From Symsagittifera roscoffensis (lineage: Eukaryota > Xenacoelomorpha > Acoela > Convolutidae), in assembly GCF_963678635.1 (NCBI RefSeq), contig NC_087065.1, positions 560,001 to 624,000 on the forward strand: DNA of 64,000 bases, given 5' to 3'. Under the pieces are notes generated by a model, which saw nothing but the letters and a program-made list of their open reading frames with translations, made no database searches and was not told where the DNA came from. Positions 47,301 through 59,870 of the stretch are shown one piece after another (position 1 is the stretch's first letter; each line of letters starts with the position of its first letter). The translations under genes and the position numbers were made by a program.

Positions 47301-48417
47301 TTGCAGTGGGGGTTCGAGTGGGACTGAAGGCCTGGAGTGTAAGTTGGAAGATGTTTTTAATACTTTTTTGTTTTCTGTTGCCTAGTGTCTGTGGCGACTG
47401 TGTTTGCAGTGGGGGTTCTAGTGGGACCGCTGGCCTGGATTGTGTGATGTAGGTTGTTTCTAATGCTATGTCGTTTTCTGTTGCCTAGTGTGTGTGGCGA
47501 CTGTGTGTGCAGTTGAGGTTCTAGTGGGACTGGTTGCATGGATTGTGTGTTGGAAGATGTTTCTAAAACTATGTTGTTTTGCGTTGCCTAGTGTATGTGG
47601 CGACTGAGTTTGCAGTAGCGGTTCTAGTTGGATTGGTGGCCTGGATTGTGTGTTGGAAGATGTTTCTAATACTATGTTGTTTTCTGCTGCCTAGTGTGTG
47701 TAGCGACTGTGTTTGCAATGTGGGTTCTAGTGAGACTGATGTCCTGGATTGTGTGCTGGAGGATTTTTCTAATACTATATTGTTTTCTGTTGCCTAGTGT
47801 CTGTGGCGACTGTGTTTGCACTGGGGCTTCTAGTGGGACCGCTGGCCTGGATTGTGTGATGTAGGATGTTTCTAATGCTATGTCGTCTTCTGTTGCCTAG
47901 TGTGTATGGCGAATGTGTGTGCTGTGGAGGTTCTAGTGGGACTGGTGGCCTGGATTGTGTGTTGGAAGATGTTTCTAAAACTATGTTGTTTTCTGCTGCC
48001 TAGTGTATGTATCGACTGTGTTTGCAGTGGCGGTTCTAGTGAGACTGGTGGCCTGGATTTTGTGTTGGAAGATGTTTCTAATACTATGTTTTTTTCTGCT
48101 TCCTAGTGTGTGTGGCGACTGAGTTTGCAGTGGGGGTTCTAGTGGGACTGGTGTCCTGGATTGTGTGCTTGAGGATTATTCTAATAATGTGTTGTTTTCT
48201 GCTTCCTAGTGTGTTTGTGGCGACTGTGTGTGCAGTGGGGGTTCTAGTGGGACTGGTGGCCTGGATTGTGTGTTGGAGGGTTTTCTAATACTATTTAAAT
48301 TTCTGTTGCCTAGTGTGTGTGGCGACTGTGTTTTTGCAGTGGAGGTTCTGGTGCGACTGGTGGCCTGGATTGTGTGTTGGAGGATGTTTCTAAATATATG
48401 TTTTTTTCTGTTGCCTA

Positions 48418-49250
48418 GTGCGTGTGGCGACTCTGTTTGAAATGGCGGTTCTAGTGGGACTGGTGGCCTGGATTGTGTGTTGGAAGATTTTTCTAATACT
48501 GTGTTGTTTTCTGCTTCCTAGTGTGTTTGTGGCGACTGTGTTTGCAATGGGGGTTCTAGTGGGACTGGTGACCTGGATTGTGTGTTGGAGGGTTTTTCTA
48601 ATACTATTTAGTATTCTGTTGCCTAGTATGTGTGGCGACTGTGTTTGCAGTTGGGGTTCTAGTGGGACTGGTGGCCTGGATTGTGTGTTGGAGGATGTTT
48701 CTAATACTACGTTGTTTTCTGCTTCCTAGTGTGTTTGTGGCGACTGTGTTTGCCTTGAGGGTTCTAGTGGGACTGGTGGCCTGGATTGTGTGTTGGAGGA
48801 TGTTTCTAAATATATGTTTTTTTCTGTTGCCTAGTGCGTGTGGCGACTCTGTTTGAAATGGCGGTTCTAGTGGGACTGGTGGCCTGGATTGTGTGTTGGA
48901 AGATTTTTCTAATACTGTGTTGTTTTCTGCTTCCTAGTATGTTTGTGGCGACTGTGTTTGCAATGGGGGTTCTAGTGGGACTGGTGACCTGGATTGTGTG
49001 TTGGAGGGTTTTTCTAATACTATTTAGTATTCTGTTGCCTAGTATGTGTGGCGACTGTGTTTGCAGTTGGGGTTCTAGTGGGACTGGTGGCCTGGATTGT
49101 GTGTTGGAGGATGTTTCTAATACTACGTTGTTTTCTGCTTCCTAGTGTGTTTGTGGCGACTGTGTTTGACTTGAGGGTTCTAGTGGGACTGGTGGCCTGG
49201 ATTGTGTGTTGGAGGGTTTTTCTAGTACTATTCAGTTTTCTGTTGCATAG
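48418..49250 (+). repeat. Four-unit tandem duplication, offset 416 bp
   Basis: 48418-48833 and 48834-49250 have the same unit order with GAAATGGCGGTTCTAGTGGG, GGTGACCTGGATTG and ACTACGTTG. Few changes separate them. Confidence 0.82.
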
Positions 49251-52200
49251 TGTGTGTGTGGCGACTGTGTGTGCTGTGGAGGTTTTTTTGTGACTGGTGG
49301 CCTGGATTGTGTGTTGGAAGATGTTTCTAATACTATGTTGTTTTCTGTTGCCTAGTGTATGTGGCGACTGTGTTTGCACTGGCAGTTCTAGTGGGACTGG
49401 TGGCCTGGAATGTGCGTTGGCAGATGTTTCTAATACTGTGTTGTTTTCTGCTTCCTAGTGTGTTTGTGGCGACTGTGTTTGCAGTGGGGGTTCTAGTGGG
49501 ACTGGTGGCCTGGATTGTGTGTTGGAGGGTTTTTCTAATACTATTTAGTTTTCTGTTGCCTAATGTGTGTGGCAACTGTGTAAGCAGTAGAGGTTCTAGT
49601 TGGACTGGTGGCCTGGATTGTGTGTTGGAGAATGTTTCTAATACTATATTGCTTTCTGTTGCCTAGTGTTGTGCTGCGGCTCTGTGTGCAGTGGAGGTTC
49701 TTGTTGGACTGGTGGCCTGGATTGTGTGTTGGAAGATGTTTTTACTATGTTGTCTTTTTTTACCTATTATGAGTGGTGACTCTGTTTGCAGTGGGGGTTC
49801 TAGTGGGACTGATTGCCTGGATTGTGTGTTGGAGGATGTTTCTAAGACGATGTTGTTTTCTGTTGCCTAGTGTGTGTGGCGACTGTGTTTGCAATGGCGG
49901 TTCTAGTGGGACTGGTGGCCTGGATTGTGTGTTGGAAGATGTTTCTAATACTATGTTGTTTGCTGCTCCCTAGTGTGTGTGGCGACTGAGTTTGCAGTGG
50001 GGGTTCTAGTGGGACTGATTGCCTGGATTGTGTGTTGGAGGATGTTTCTAAGACGATGTTGTTTTCTGTTGCCTAGTGTGTGTGGCGACTGTGTTTGCAA
50101 TGGCGGTTCTAGTGGGACTGGTGGCCTGGATTGTGTGTTGGAAGATGTTTCTAATACTATGTCGTTTGCTGCTCCTTAGTGTGTGTGGCGACTGAGTTTA
50201 CTGTGGAGGTTCTAGTGGGACTGCTTGCCTGGATTGTGTGTTGGAAGATGTTTCTAAGACGATGTTGTTTTCTGTTGCCTAGTGTGTGTGTGGCGACTGT
50301 GTTTGTAGTGGGGGTTCTAGTGGGACTGTTGGCCTGGATTGTGTGTTGGAAAAAGTGTCTAATAGTATGTTGTTTTCTGTTGCCTAGTGTATGTGGCGAC
50401 TGTGTTTGCAGTGGGGGTTCTAGTGGGACTGTTGGCCTGGATTGTGTGTTGGAAGATGTTTCTAATACTAAGTTGTTTTCTGCTTCCTAGTGCGTGTGGC
50501 GACTGTGTTTGCAGTGGGGCTTCTAGTGGGACTGGTGGCCTGGATTTTGTGTTGGAAGATGTTTTTAATACTATTTGGTTTTCTGTTGCCTAGTGTCTGT
50601 GGCGACTGTGTTTGCAGTGGGGGTTCTAGTGGGACCGCTGGCCTGGATTGTGTGATGTAGGATGTTTCTAATTCTATGTCGTTTTCTGTTGCCTAGTGTG
50701 TGTGGTGACTGTGTGTGCAGTGGAGGTTCTAGTGGGACTGGTGGCCTGGATTGTGTGTTGGAAGAAGTTTCTAAAACTATATTGTTTTCTGTTGCCTAGT
50801 GTGTTTGGCGACTGTGTTTGCAGTAGGTGTTCTAGTGGGACTGCTGGCCTGGGTTGTGTGTTGGAAGATGTTTGTAATAATATGTTGTTTTCTGTTTCCT
50901 AGTGTGTTTGTGGCGACTGTGTTTGCAGTGGGGGTTCTAAAGGGACTGGTGGCCTGGATTTTGTGTTGGAAGATGTTTTTAATACTATTTGGTTTTCTGT
51001 TGCCTAGTGTCTGTGGCGACTGTGTTTGCAGTGGGGGTTCTAGTGGGACCGCTGGCCTGGATTGTGTGATGTAGGATGTTTCTTATGCTATGTCGTTTTC
51101 TGTTGCCTGTGTGTGTGGCGGCTGTGTGTCCAGTGGAGGTTCTAGTGGGACTGGTGGCCTGGATTGTGTGTTGGAAGATGTTTTTAATACTATTTAGTTT
51201 TCTGTTGCCTAGTGTCTGTGGCGACTGTGTTTGCAGTGGGGGTTCTAGTGGGACCGCTGGCCTGGATTGTGTGATGTAGGATGTTTCTAATTCTATGTCG
51301 TTTTCTGTTGCCTTGTGGGTGTGGCGACTGTGTGTGCAGTGGACGTTCTAGTGGGACTGGTGGCCTGGATTGTGTGTTGGAAGATGTTTCTAAAACTATG
51401 TTTTTTGTGTTGCCTAGTATGTGGCGACTGTGTTTGCAGTGGCGGTTCTAGTGGGACTGGTGGCATGGATTGTGTGTTGGAAGATGTTTCTTATACTATG
51501 TTGTTTTCTGCTGCCTAGTGTGTGCGGCGAATGTGTTTGCAATGGGGGTTCTAGTGGGACTGGTGTCCTGGATTGTGTGCTGGAGGATTTTTCTAATACT
51601 ATATTGTTTTCTGTTGCCTAGTGTGTGTGGCGACTGTGTGTGCAGTGGAAGTTCTAGTGGGACTGCTGGCCTGGGTTGTGTGTTGGAAGATGTTTGTAAT
51701 AATATGTTGTTTTTTGTTGCCTAGTGTGTTTGGCGACACACGAATTGGCAGTAGGGGTTCTAGTGGGACTGGTGGCCTCGATTGTATGTTGGAACATGCT
51801 TCTAATACTTTTTCGTTTTCTGATGCCTAGTCTGTATGGCGACTGTGTTTGCAGTGGGGGTTCTAGTGGGACTGGTGGCCTGGATTATGTGTTGGAGGAT
51901 GTTTCCTCTACAATATTGTTTTCTGTTGCCTAGTGTGTGTAGCGACTGTGTTTGCAGTGGGAGATCTAGTGGGACTGGTGGCCTGGATTGTGTGTTGGAG
52001 GATATTTCTATTACTATGCTATTTTCTGTTGCCTGGTGTGTGGCGACTTTGTTTGCAGTGAGGGTTCCAGTGGGACTGGTGGCCTGTATTGTGTGTTGGA
52101 AAATTTTTCTAATACTGTATTGTTTTCTGTTGCCTAATGTGTGTGGCGACTGTGTAAGCAGTAGAGGTTCTAGTGGGACTGGTGGCCTTGATTATGTCTT

Positions 52201-55200
52201 GGAAGATGTTTCCAATACTATCTTGTTTTCTGTTGCCTAGTGTGTGTGGCGACTGTGTTTGCAGTGGGGGTTCTAGTGGGACTGGTGGACTGGATTGTGT
52301 GTTGGAGGATGTTTCTATTACTATACTATTTTCTGTTGCCTAGTGTGTGTGGCGACTTTGTTTGCAGTGAGGGTTCTAGTGGGACTAGTGGCCTGTATTG
52401 TGTGTTGGAGGATTATTCTAATACTGTATTGTTTTCTGTTGCCTAATGTGTGTGGCGACTGTGTAAGCAGTAGAGGTTCTAGTGGGAATGGTGGCCTAGA
52501 TTATTTCTTGGAAGATGTTTCCAATACTATGTTGTTTTCTGTTGCCTAGTGTGTGTGGCGACTGTGTTTGCAGTGGGGGTTCTAGTGGGACTTCTGGCCT
52601 GGGTTGTGTGTTGCAGGATGTTTCTAATACTATATTGATTTCTTTTGCCTTGTGCGTGTGGCGACTGTGTTTGCAGTGGGGGATCTAATGGGACTGGTGG
52701 CCTGGATTGTGTGTTGGAGGATGTTTCTATTACTATACTATTTTCTGTTGCCTGGTGTGTGTGGCGACTTTGTTTGCAGTGAGGGTTCTAGTGGAACTGG
52801 TGGCCCGTATTGTGTGTTGGAGGATTTTTCTAATACTGTATTGTTTTCTGTTGCCTAATGTGTGTGGCGACTGTGTAAGCAGTAGAGGTTTTAGTGGGAC
52901 TGCTGGCCTCGATTATGTCTTGGAAGATGTTTCCAATACTATGTTGTTTTCTGTTGCCTAGTGTGTGTGGCGACTGTGTTTGCAGTGGGGGTTCTAGTGG
53001 GACTGGTGGACTGGATTGTGTGTTGGAGGATGTTTCTATTACTATACTATTTTCTGTTGCTTAGTGTGTGTGGCGACTTTGTTTGCAGTGAGGGTTCTAG
53101 TGGGACTAGTGGCCTGTATTGTGTGTTAGAGGATTTTTCTAATACTGTATTGTTTTCTGTTGCCTAATGTGTGTGGCGACTGTGTAAGCAGTAGAGGTTC
53201 TAGTGGGAATGGTGGCCTCGATTATGTCTTGGAAGATGTTTCCAATACTATGTTGTTTTCTGTTGCCTAGTGTGTGTGGCGACTGTGTTTGCAGTGGTGG
53301 TTCTAGTGGGACTTCTGGCCTGGGTTGTGTGTTGGAGGATGTTTCTAATACTATATTGTTTTCTGTTGCCTTGTGTGTTTGGCGACTGTGTTTGCAATTG
53401 GGGTTCTGGTGGGACTGGTGGCCTGGGTTGTGTGTTGGAAGATGTTTCTAAAACTATGTTGTTTTCTGTTGCCTAGTGTATGTGGCGACTGTGTTTGCAG
53501 TGGCGGTTCTAGTGGGACTGGTGACCTGGATTGTGTGTTGAGGGATGTTTCTTCTACCATATTACTTTCTGTTGCCTAGTGTGTGTAGCGACTGTGTTTT
53601 CAGTGAGGGGTTTAGTGGGACTGGTGGCCTGGATTGTGTGTTGGAGTACGTTTCTAATACTATGTTGTTTTCTGTTCTCTGGTGTGTGGCGACTGTGTCT
53701 GCAGTGGGGGTTCTAGTGGGACTGGTGGCCTGGATTGTGCGTTGGAGGATGTTTCTATTACTATACTGTTTTCTGTTGCCTACTGTGTGTGGCGACTTTG
53801 TTTGCAGTGAGGGTTCTAGTGGGACTGGTGGTCTGTATTGTTTGTTTGAGGATTTTTCTAATAGTGTATTATTTTCTGTTGCCTAATGTGTGTGGCGACT
53901 ATGTAAGCAGTAGAGGTTCTAGTGGGACTGGTGGCCTCGATTATGTCTTGGAAGATGTTTCCACTATTATGTTGTTTTCTGTTGCCTAGTGTGTGTGGCG
54001 ACTGTGTTTGCAGTGGGGGTTCTAGTGGGACTTCCGGCCTGGGTTGTGTGTTGGAGGCTGTTTCTAATACTATATTGTTTTCTGTTGCCTTGTGCGTGTG
54101 GCGACTGTGTTTGCAGTTGGGGTTCTAGTGGGACTGGTGGCCTGGATTGTGTGTTGGAACATGTTTCTAATACTAGTTTGTTTTCTGTTGCCTAGTGTGT
54201 TTGGTGAATGTGTGTGCAGTGGAGGTTCTAGTGGGACTCGTGGCCTGGATTGTGCGTTGGAACATGTTTCTAATACTAGTTGGTTTTCTGTTGCCTAGTG
54301 TGTGCGGCCACTGTGTTTGCAGTGGGGGTTCTAGTGGGACTGGTGGCCTGGGTTGTGTGTTTGAGGATGTTTCTACTTCAATATTGTTTTCTGTTGCCTA
54401 GTGTGCGTGGTGACTGTGTTTGCAGTGGGTGATCTAGTGAGAGTGATGGCCTGGATTGTAAGTTGGAGTACGTTTCTATTTTTGTTGTTTTCTGTTGTCT
54501 AGTGTGTGTGGCGACTGTGTCTGCAGTGGGGGTTCTAGTGGGACGGGTGGCCTGGTTTGTGTGTTGGAGGATGTTTCTTCTACCATAATGTTTTCTGTTG
54601 CCTAGTATGTGTAGCGACTGTGTTTGCAGTGGGAGATCTAGTGGGACTGGAGGCCTGGATTGTGTGTTGGAGTACATTTCTAATACTATGTTGTTTTCTG
54701 TTGCCTAGTGTGCGTGGCGACTGTGTTTGCAGTGGGTGATCTAGTGGGAGTGATTGCCTGGATTGTGTGTTGGAGTACGTTTCTATTACTGTTGTTTTCT
54801 GTTGTCTAGTGTGTGTGGCGACTTTGTTTGCAGTGAGGGTTCTAGTGGGACTGGTGGCCTGTATTGTGTGTTGGAGGATTTTTCTAATACTGTATTTTTT
54901 TCTGTTGCCTAATGTGTGTGGTGACTGTGTAAGCAGTAGAGGTTCTAGGGGGACTGGTGGCCTCGATTATGTCTTGGAAGATTTTTCCAATACTATGTTG
55001 TTTTCTGTTGCCTAGTGTGTGTGGCGACTGTGTTTGCAGTGGGGGTTCTAGTGGGGCTTCTGGCCTGGGTTGTGTGTTGGAGGATGTTTCTAATACTATA
55101 TTGTTTTCTGTTGCCTTGTGCGTGTGGCGACTGTGTTTGCAGTTGGGGTTCTAGTTGGACTGGTGGCCTGGATTGTGTGTTGGAGGATGTTTCTAATACT

Positions 55201-55499
55201 ATGTTGTTTTCTGTTTCCTAGTGTGTGTGGTGAATGTGTGTGCAGTGGAGGTTCTAGTGGGACTGGTGGCCTGGGTTGTGTGTTGGAGGATGTTTCTAAT
55301 ACTATGTTGTTTTCTGTTGCCTAGTGTGTTTGACGACTGTGTGTGCAGTGGAGGTTCTAGTGGGACTCGTTGCCTGGATTGTGTGTTGGAACAGGTTTCT
55401 AATACTAGTTTGTTTTCTGTTGCCTAGTGTGTGTGGCCACTGTGTTTGCAGTGGGGGTTCTAGTGGGACTGGTGGCCTGGCTTGTGTGTTTGAGGATGT

Positions 55500-56112
55500 T
55501 TCTACTACAATATTGTTTTCTGTTGCCTAGTGTGCGTGGCGACTGTGTATGCAGTGGGTGATCTAGTGGGAGTGATGGCCTGGATTTTGTGTTGGAGTAC
55601 GTTTCTATTTTTGTTGTTATCTGTTGTCTAGTGTGTGTGGCGACTGTGTCTGCAGTGGGGGTTCTAGTGGGACGGGTGGCCTGGATTGCGTGTTGGAGGA
55701 CGTTTCTTCTACCATATTATTTTTTGTTGCCTAGTGTGTGTAGCGACTGTGTTTGCAGTGGGGGTTCTAGTGGGACTGGTGGCCTGGCTTGTGTGTTTGA
55801 GGATGTTTCTACTACAATATTGTTTTCTGTTGCCTAGTGTGCGTGGCGACTGTGTATGCAGTGGGTGATCTAGTGGGAGTGATGGCCTGGATTTTGTGTT
55901 GGAGTACGTTTCTATTTTTGTTGTTATCTGTTGTCTAGTGTGTGTGGCGACTGTGTCTGCAGTGGGGGTTCTAGTGGGACGGGTGGCCTGGATTGCGTGT
56001 TGGAGGACGTTTCTTCTACCATATTATTTTTTGTTGCCTAGTGTGTGTAGCGACTGTGTTTGCAGTGGGGGATCTAGTGGGACTGGTGGCCTGGATTGTG
56101 TATTGGAGTACG
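55500..56112 (+). repeat. Three-unit tandem duplication, offset 307 bp
   Basis: A block with GGGTGATCTAGTGGGAGTGA, GGGACGGGTGGCC and CGTTTCTTCTACC is repeated almost perfectly, immediately left of the subfamily junction. Confidence 0.82.
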
Positions 56113-56186
56113 TTTCTAATACTATGTTTTCTAATACTACGTTGTTTTCTAATACTACGTTAGGAAGATTTTTCTAATACTACGTT
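56113..56186 (+). repeat. Microduplication at the subfamily junction
   Basis: TTCTAATACTA is repeated four times within about 70 bp, with TACGTTG after most copies and TAGGAAGATT between two of them. The piece is the branch-point region of the unit copied without the rest of it. Confidence 0.85.
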
Positions 56187-56205
56187 GTTTTCTGTTACCT
56201 AGTGT

Positions 56206-58240
56206 GCAGTGCGGCTCTGAGTGCATTGGGGGTTCTAGCAGGACTAGTGGCGTGAATTGTGTTGGAGGATGTTTCTACTACTATGTTTTTACTGTTCCCT
56301 AGTGTGTGTGGCGGCTGTGTGTGCAGTGGGGTTTCTAGTGGAACTAAAGGCGTGGATTGTGTGTTGGAGGATGTTTCTAAAACTATGTTGTGTTCTGTTG
56401 CCTAATGTGTGCTGCGGTTGTGTGTGCAGTGGGGTTTCTAGTGGGACTAAAGGCGTGGATTGTGTATTGGAGGATGTTTCTAAAACTATGTTGTGTTCTG
56501 TTGCCTAATGTGTGCTGCGGCTGTGTGTGCAGTGTTGGTTCTAGTTGGACTGGTGGCGTGGATTGCGTGTTGGAGGATGTTTCTAATACTATGTTGTTTT
56601 CTCATTCCTAGTGTGTGCTGCGGCTCTGAGTGCATTGGGGGTTCTAGCAGGACTAGTGGCGTGAATTGAGTTGGAGGATGTTTCTACTACTATGTTGTTT
56701 ACTGTTCCCTAGTGTGTGCGGCGGCTGTGTGTGCAGTGGTGGTTCTATTTGGACTGGTGGCGTGGATTGCGTGTTGGAGGTTGTTTCTAATACTATGTTG
56801 TTTTCTCTTTCCTAGTGTGTGTGGCGGCTGTGTGTGCAGTGGGGTTTCTAGTGGGACTAAAGGCGTGGATTGTGTGTTGGAGGATGTTTCTAAAACTATG
56901 TTGTTTTCTCTTTCCTAGTGTGTGTGGCGGCTGTGTGTGCAGTGGGGCTTCTAGTGGGACTAAAAGCTAGGATTGTGTATTGTAGGATGTTTCTAAAACT
57001 ATGTTGTGTTCTGTTGCCTAATGTGTGCAGGGCTATGTGTGCAGTGGGGGTTCTAGTTGGACTGGTGGCGTGGATTGCGTGTTGGAGGATGTTTCTAATA
57101 CTATGTTGTTTTCTCTTTCCTATTGTGTGTGGCGGCTGTGTGTGCAGTGGGGCTTCTAGTGGGACTAAAAGCTAGGATTGTGTATTGGAGGATGTTTCTA
57201 AAACTATGTTGCCTAATGTGTGCAGGGGCTATGTGTGCAGTGGGGGTTCTAGTGGGACTGGTGGTGTGGTTTGTGTTTTAGAAGATGTTTCTAATGATAC
57301 GTTGTTTTCCCTTGCCTAGTTTGTGTTGCGGCTCTGAGTGCATTGGGGATTCTAGCAGGACTAGTGGCGTGAATTGTGTTGGAGGATGTTTCTACTACTA
57401 TGTTTTTACTGTTCCCTAGTGTGTGTGGGGGCTGTGTGTGCAGTGGGGTTTCTAGTGGGACTAAAGGCGTGGATTGTGTGTTGGAGGATGTTTCTAAAAC
57501 TATATTGTTTTCTGTTGCCTAATGTGTGCGGCGGTTGTGTGTGCAGTGGGGTTTCTAGTGGGACTAAAGGCGTGGATTGTGTTTTGGAGTATGTTTCTAA
57601 AACTATGTTGTGTTCTGTTGCCTAAGGTGTGCTGCGGCTGTGTGTGCAGTGTTGGTTCTAGTTGGACTGGTGGCGTGGATTGCGTGTTGGAGGATGTTTC
57701 TAATACTATGTTGTTTTCTCTTTCCTAGTGTGTGCTGCGGCTCTGAGCGCATTGGGGGTTCTAGCAGGACTAGTGGCGTGAATTGAGTTGGAGGATGTTT
57801 CTACTACTATGTTGTTTACTGTTCCCTAGTGTGTGCGGCGGCTGTGTGTGCAGTGGTGGTTCTATTTGGACTGGTGGCGTGGATTGCGTGTTGGAGGTTG
57901 TTTCTAATACTATGTTGTTTTCTCTTTCCTAGTGTGTGTGGCGGCTGTGTGTGCATTGGGGTTTCTAGTGGGACTAAAGGCGTGGATTGTGTGTTGGAGG
58001 ATGTTTCTAAAACTATGTTGTTTTCTCTTTCCTATTGTGTGTGGCGGCTGTGTGTGCAGTGGGGCTTCTAGTGGGACTAAAAGCTAGGATTGTGTATTGG
58101 AGGATGTTTCTAAAACTATGTTGCCTAATGTGTGCAGGGGCTATGTGTGCAGTGGGGGTTCTAGTGGGACTGGTGGTGTGGTTTGTGTTTTAGAAGATGT
58201 TTCTAATGATACGTTGTTTTCCCTTGCCTAGTTTGTGTTG
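56206..58240 (+). repeat. Higher-order duplication in subfamily B, offset 1,117 bp
   Basis: 56257 onward and 57374 onward share the same order of about eleven units. Shared variants include AGTGTTGGTTCTAGTTGG, GTGGTGGTTCTATTTGG and GGAGGTTGTTTC. Confidence 0.8.
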
Positions 58241-59870
58241 CGGCTCTGAGTGCATTGGGGATTCTAGCAGGACTAGTGGCGTGAATTGTGTTGGAGGATG
58301 TTTCTAATACTATGTTGTTTACTGTTGCCTAATGTGTGCAGGGGCTATGTGTGCAGTGGGGGTTCTAGTGGGACTGGTGGTGTGGATTGCGTGTTGCAGG
58401 TTGTTTTTAATACTATGTTGTTTTCTCTTTCCTAGTGTGTGTAGCGGCTGTGTGTGCAGTGGGGTTTCTAGTGGGACTAAAGGCGTGGATTGTGTGTTGG
58501 AGGATGTTTCTAAAACTATGTTGTTTTCTGTTGCCTAATGTGTGCGGCGGCTGTGCGTGCAGTGGGGGTTCTAGTGGGATTGGTGGCGTGGATCGTGTGT
58601 TGGAGGATGTTTCTAATACTATATTGTTTTCTGTTGCCTAATGTGTGCAGGGGCTATGTGTGCAGTGGGGGTTCTAGTGGGACTGGTGGTGTGGTTTGTG
58701 TTTTGGAAGATGTTTCTAATAATACGTTGTTTTCTCTTGCCTAGTTTGTGTTGCGGCTCTGAGTGCATGGGGGGTTCTAGCAGGACTAGTGGCATCAATT
58801 GTGTTGGAGGATGTTTCTACTTCTATATTTTTTACTGTTCCCTAGTGTGTGTGGCGGCTGTGTGAGCAGTGGGGGTTCTAGTGGGACTGGTGGTGTGGTT
58901 TGTGTTTTGGAAGACGTTTCTAATACAATGCTGTTTTCTGTTGCCTAATGTGTGCGGCGGCCGTGCGTGCAGTGGGGGTTCTAGTGGGTCTAGTGGTGTG
59001 GACTGTGTTTTGGAAGATTTTTCTAATACTACGTTGTTTTCTGTTGCCTAGTGTGTTGTGCGGCTCTGAGTGCATTGGGGGTTCTAGCAGGACTAGTGGC
59101 GTGAATTGTGTTGGAGGATGTTTCTACTACTATGTTTTTTACTGTTCCCTAGTGTCTGTGGCGGCTGTGTGTGCAGCGGGGTTTCTAGTGGGACTAAAGG
59201 CGTGGATTGTGTGTTGGAGGATGTTTCTAAAACTATGTTGTTTTCTGTTGCCTAATGTGTGCGGCGGTTGTGTGTGCAGTGGGGTTTCTAGTGGGACTAA
59301 AGGCGTGGATTGTGTTTTGGAGGATGTTTCTAAAACTATGTTGTGTTCTGTTGCCTAATGTGTGCTGCGGCTGTGTGTGCAGTGTTGGTTCTAGTTGGAC
59401 TGGTGGCGTGGATTGCGTGTTGGAGGATGTTTCTAAAACTATGTTGTTTTCTCTTTCCTAATGTGTGTGGCGGCTGTGTGTGCAGTGGGGTTTCTAGTGG
59501 GACTAAAGGCGTGGATTGTGTGTTGGAGGATGTTTCTAAAACAATGTTGTTTTCTGTTGCCTAATGTGTGCGGCGGCTGTGCGTGCAGTGGGGGTTCTAG
59601 TGGGACTAGTGGCGTGGATTGTGTGTTGGTGGATGTTTCTTATTTTATGTTGTTTTCTTCTGCCTAGTGTGTGTGGCGGCTGTGTGTGCAGTGTTTGTTC
59701 TAGTTGGACTGGTGGCGTGGATTGCGTGTTGGAGGATGTTTCTAAAACTATGTTGTTTTCTCTTTCCTAATGTGTGTTGCGGCTCTGAGTGCATTGGGGG
59801 TTCTAGCAGGACTAGTGGCGTGAATTGAGTTGGATGATGTTTCTACTACTATGTTGTTTACTGTTCCCTA

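Larger units (their letters stand above)
40970..51300 (+). repeat. Interspersed satellite variant with GTGATGTAGG
   Basis: Units with GGACCGCTGGCCTGGATTGT followed by GTGATGTAGGATG and often GCTATGTCG recur at 41,0xx, 41,2xx, 41,5xx, 41,9xx, 43,4xx, 46,9xx, 47,1xx, 47,4xx, 47,8xx, 50,6xx, 51,0xx and 51,2xx (also 37,17x). They usually alternate with ordinary units, so the variant spread as part of dimers or trimers. Confidence 0.75.
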
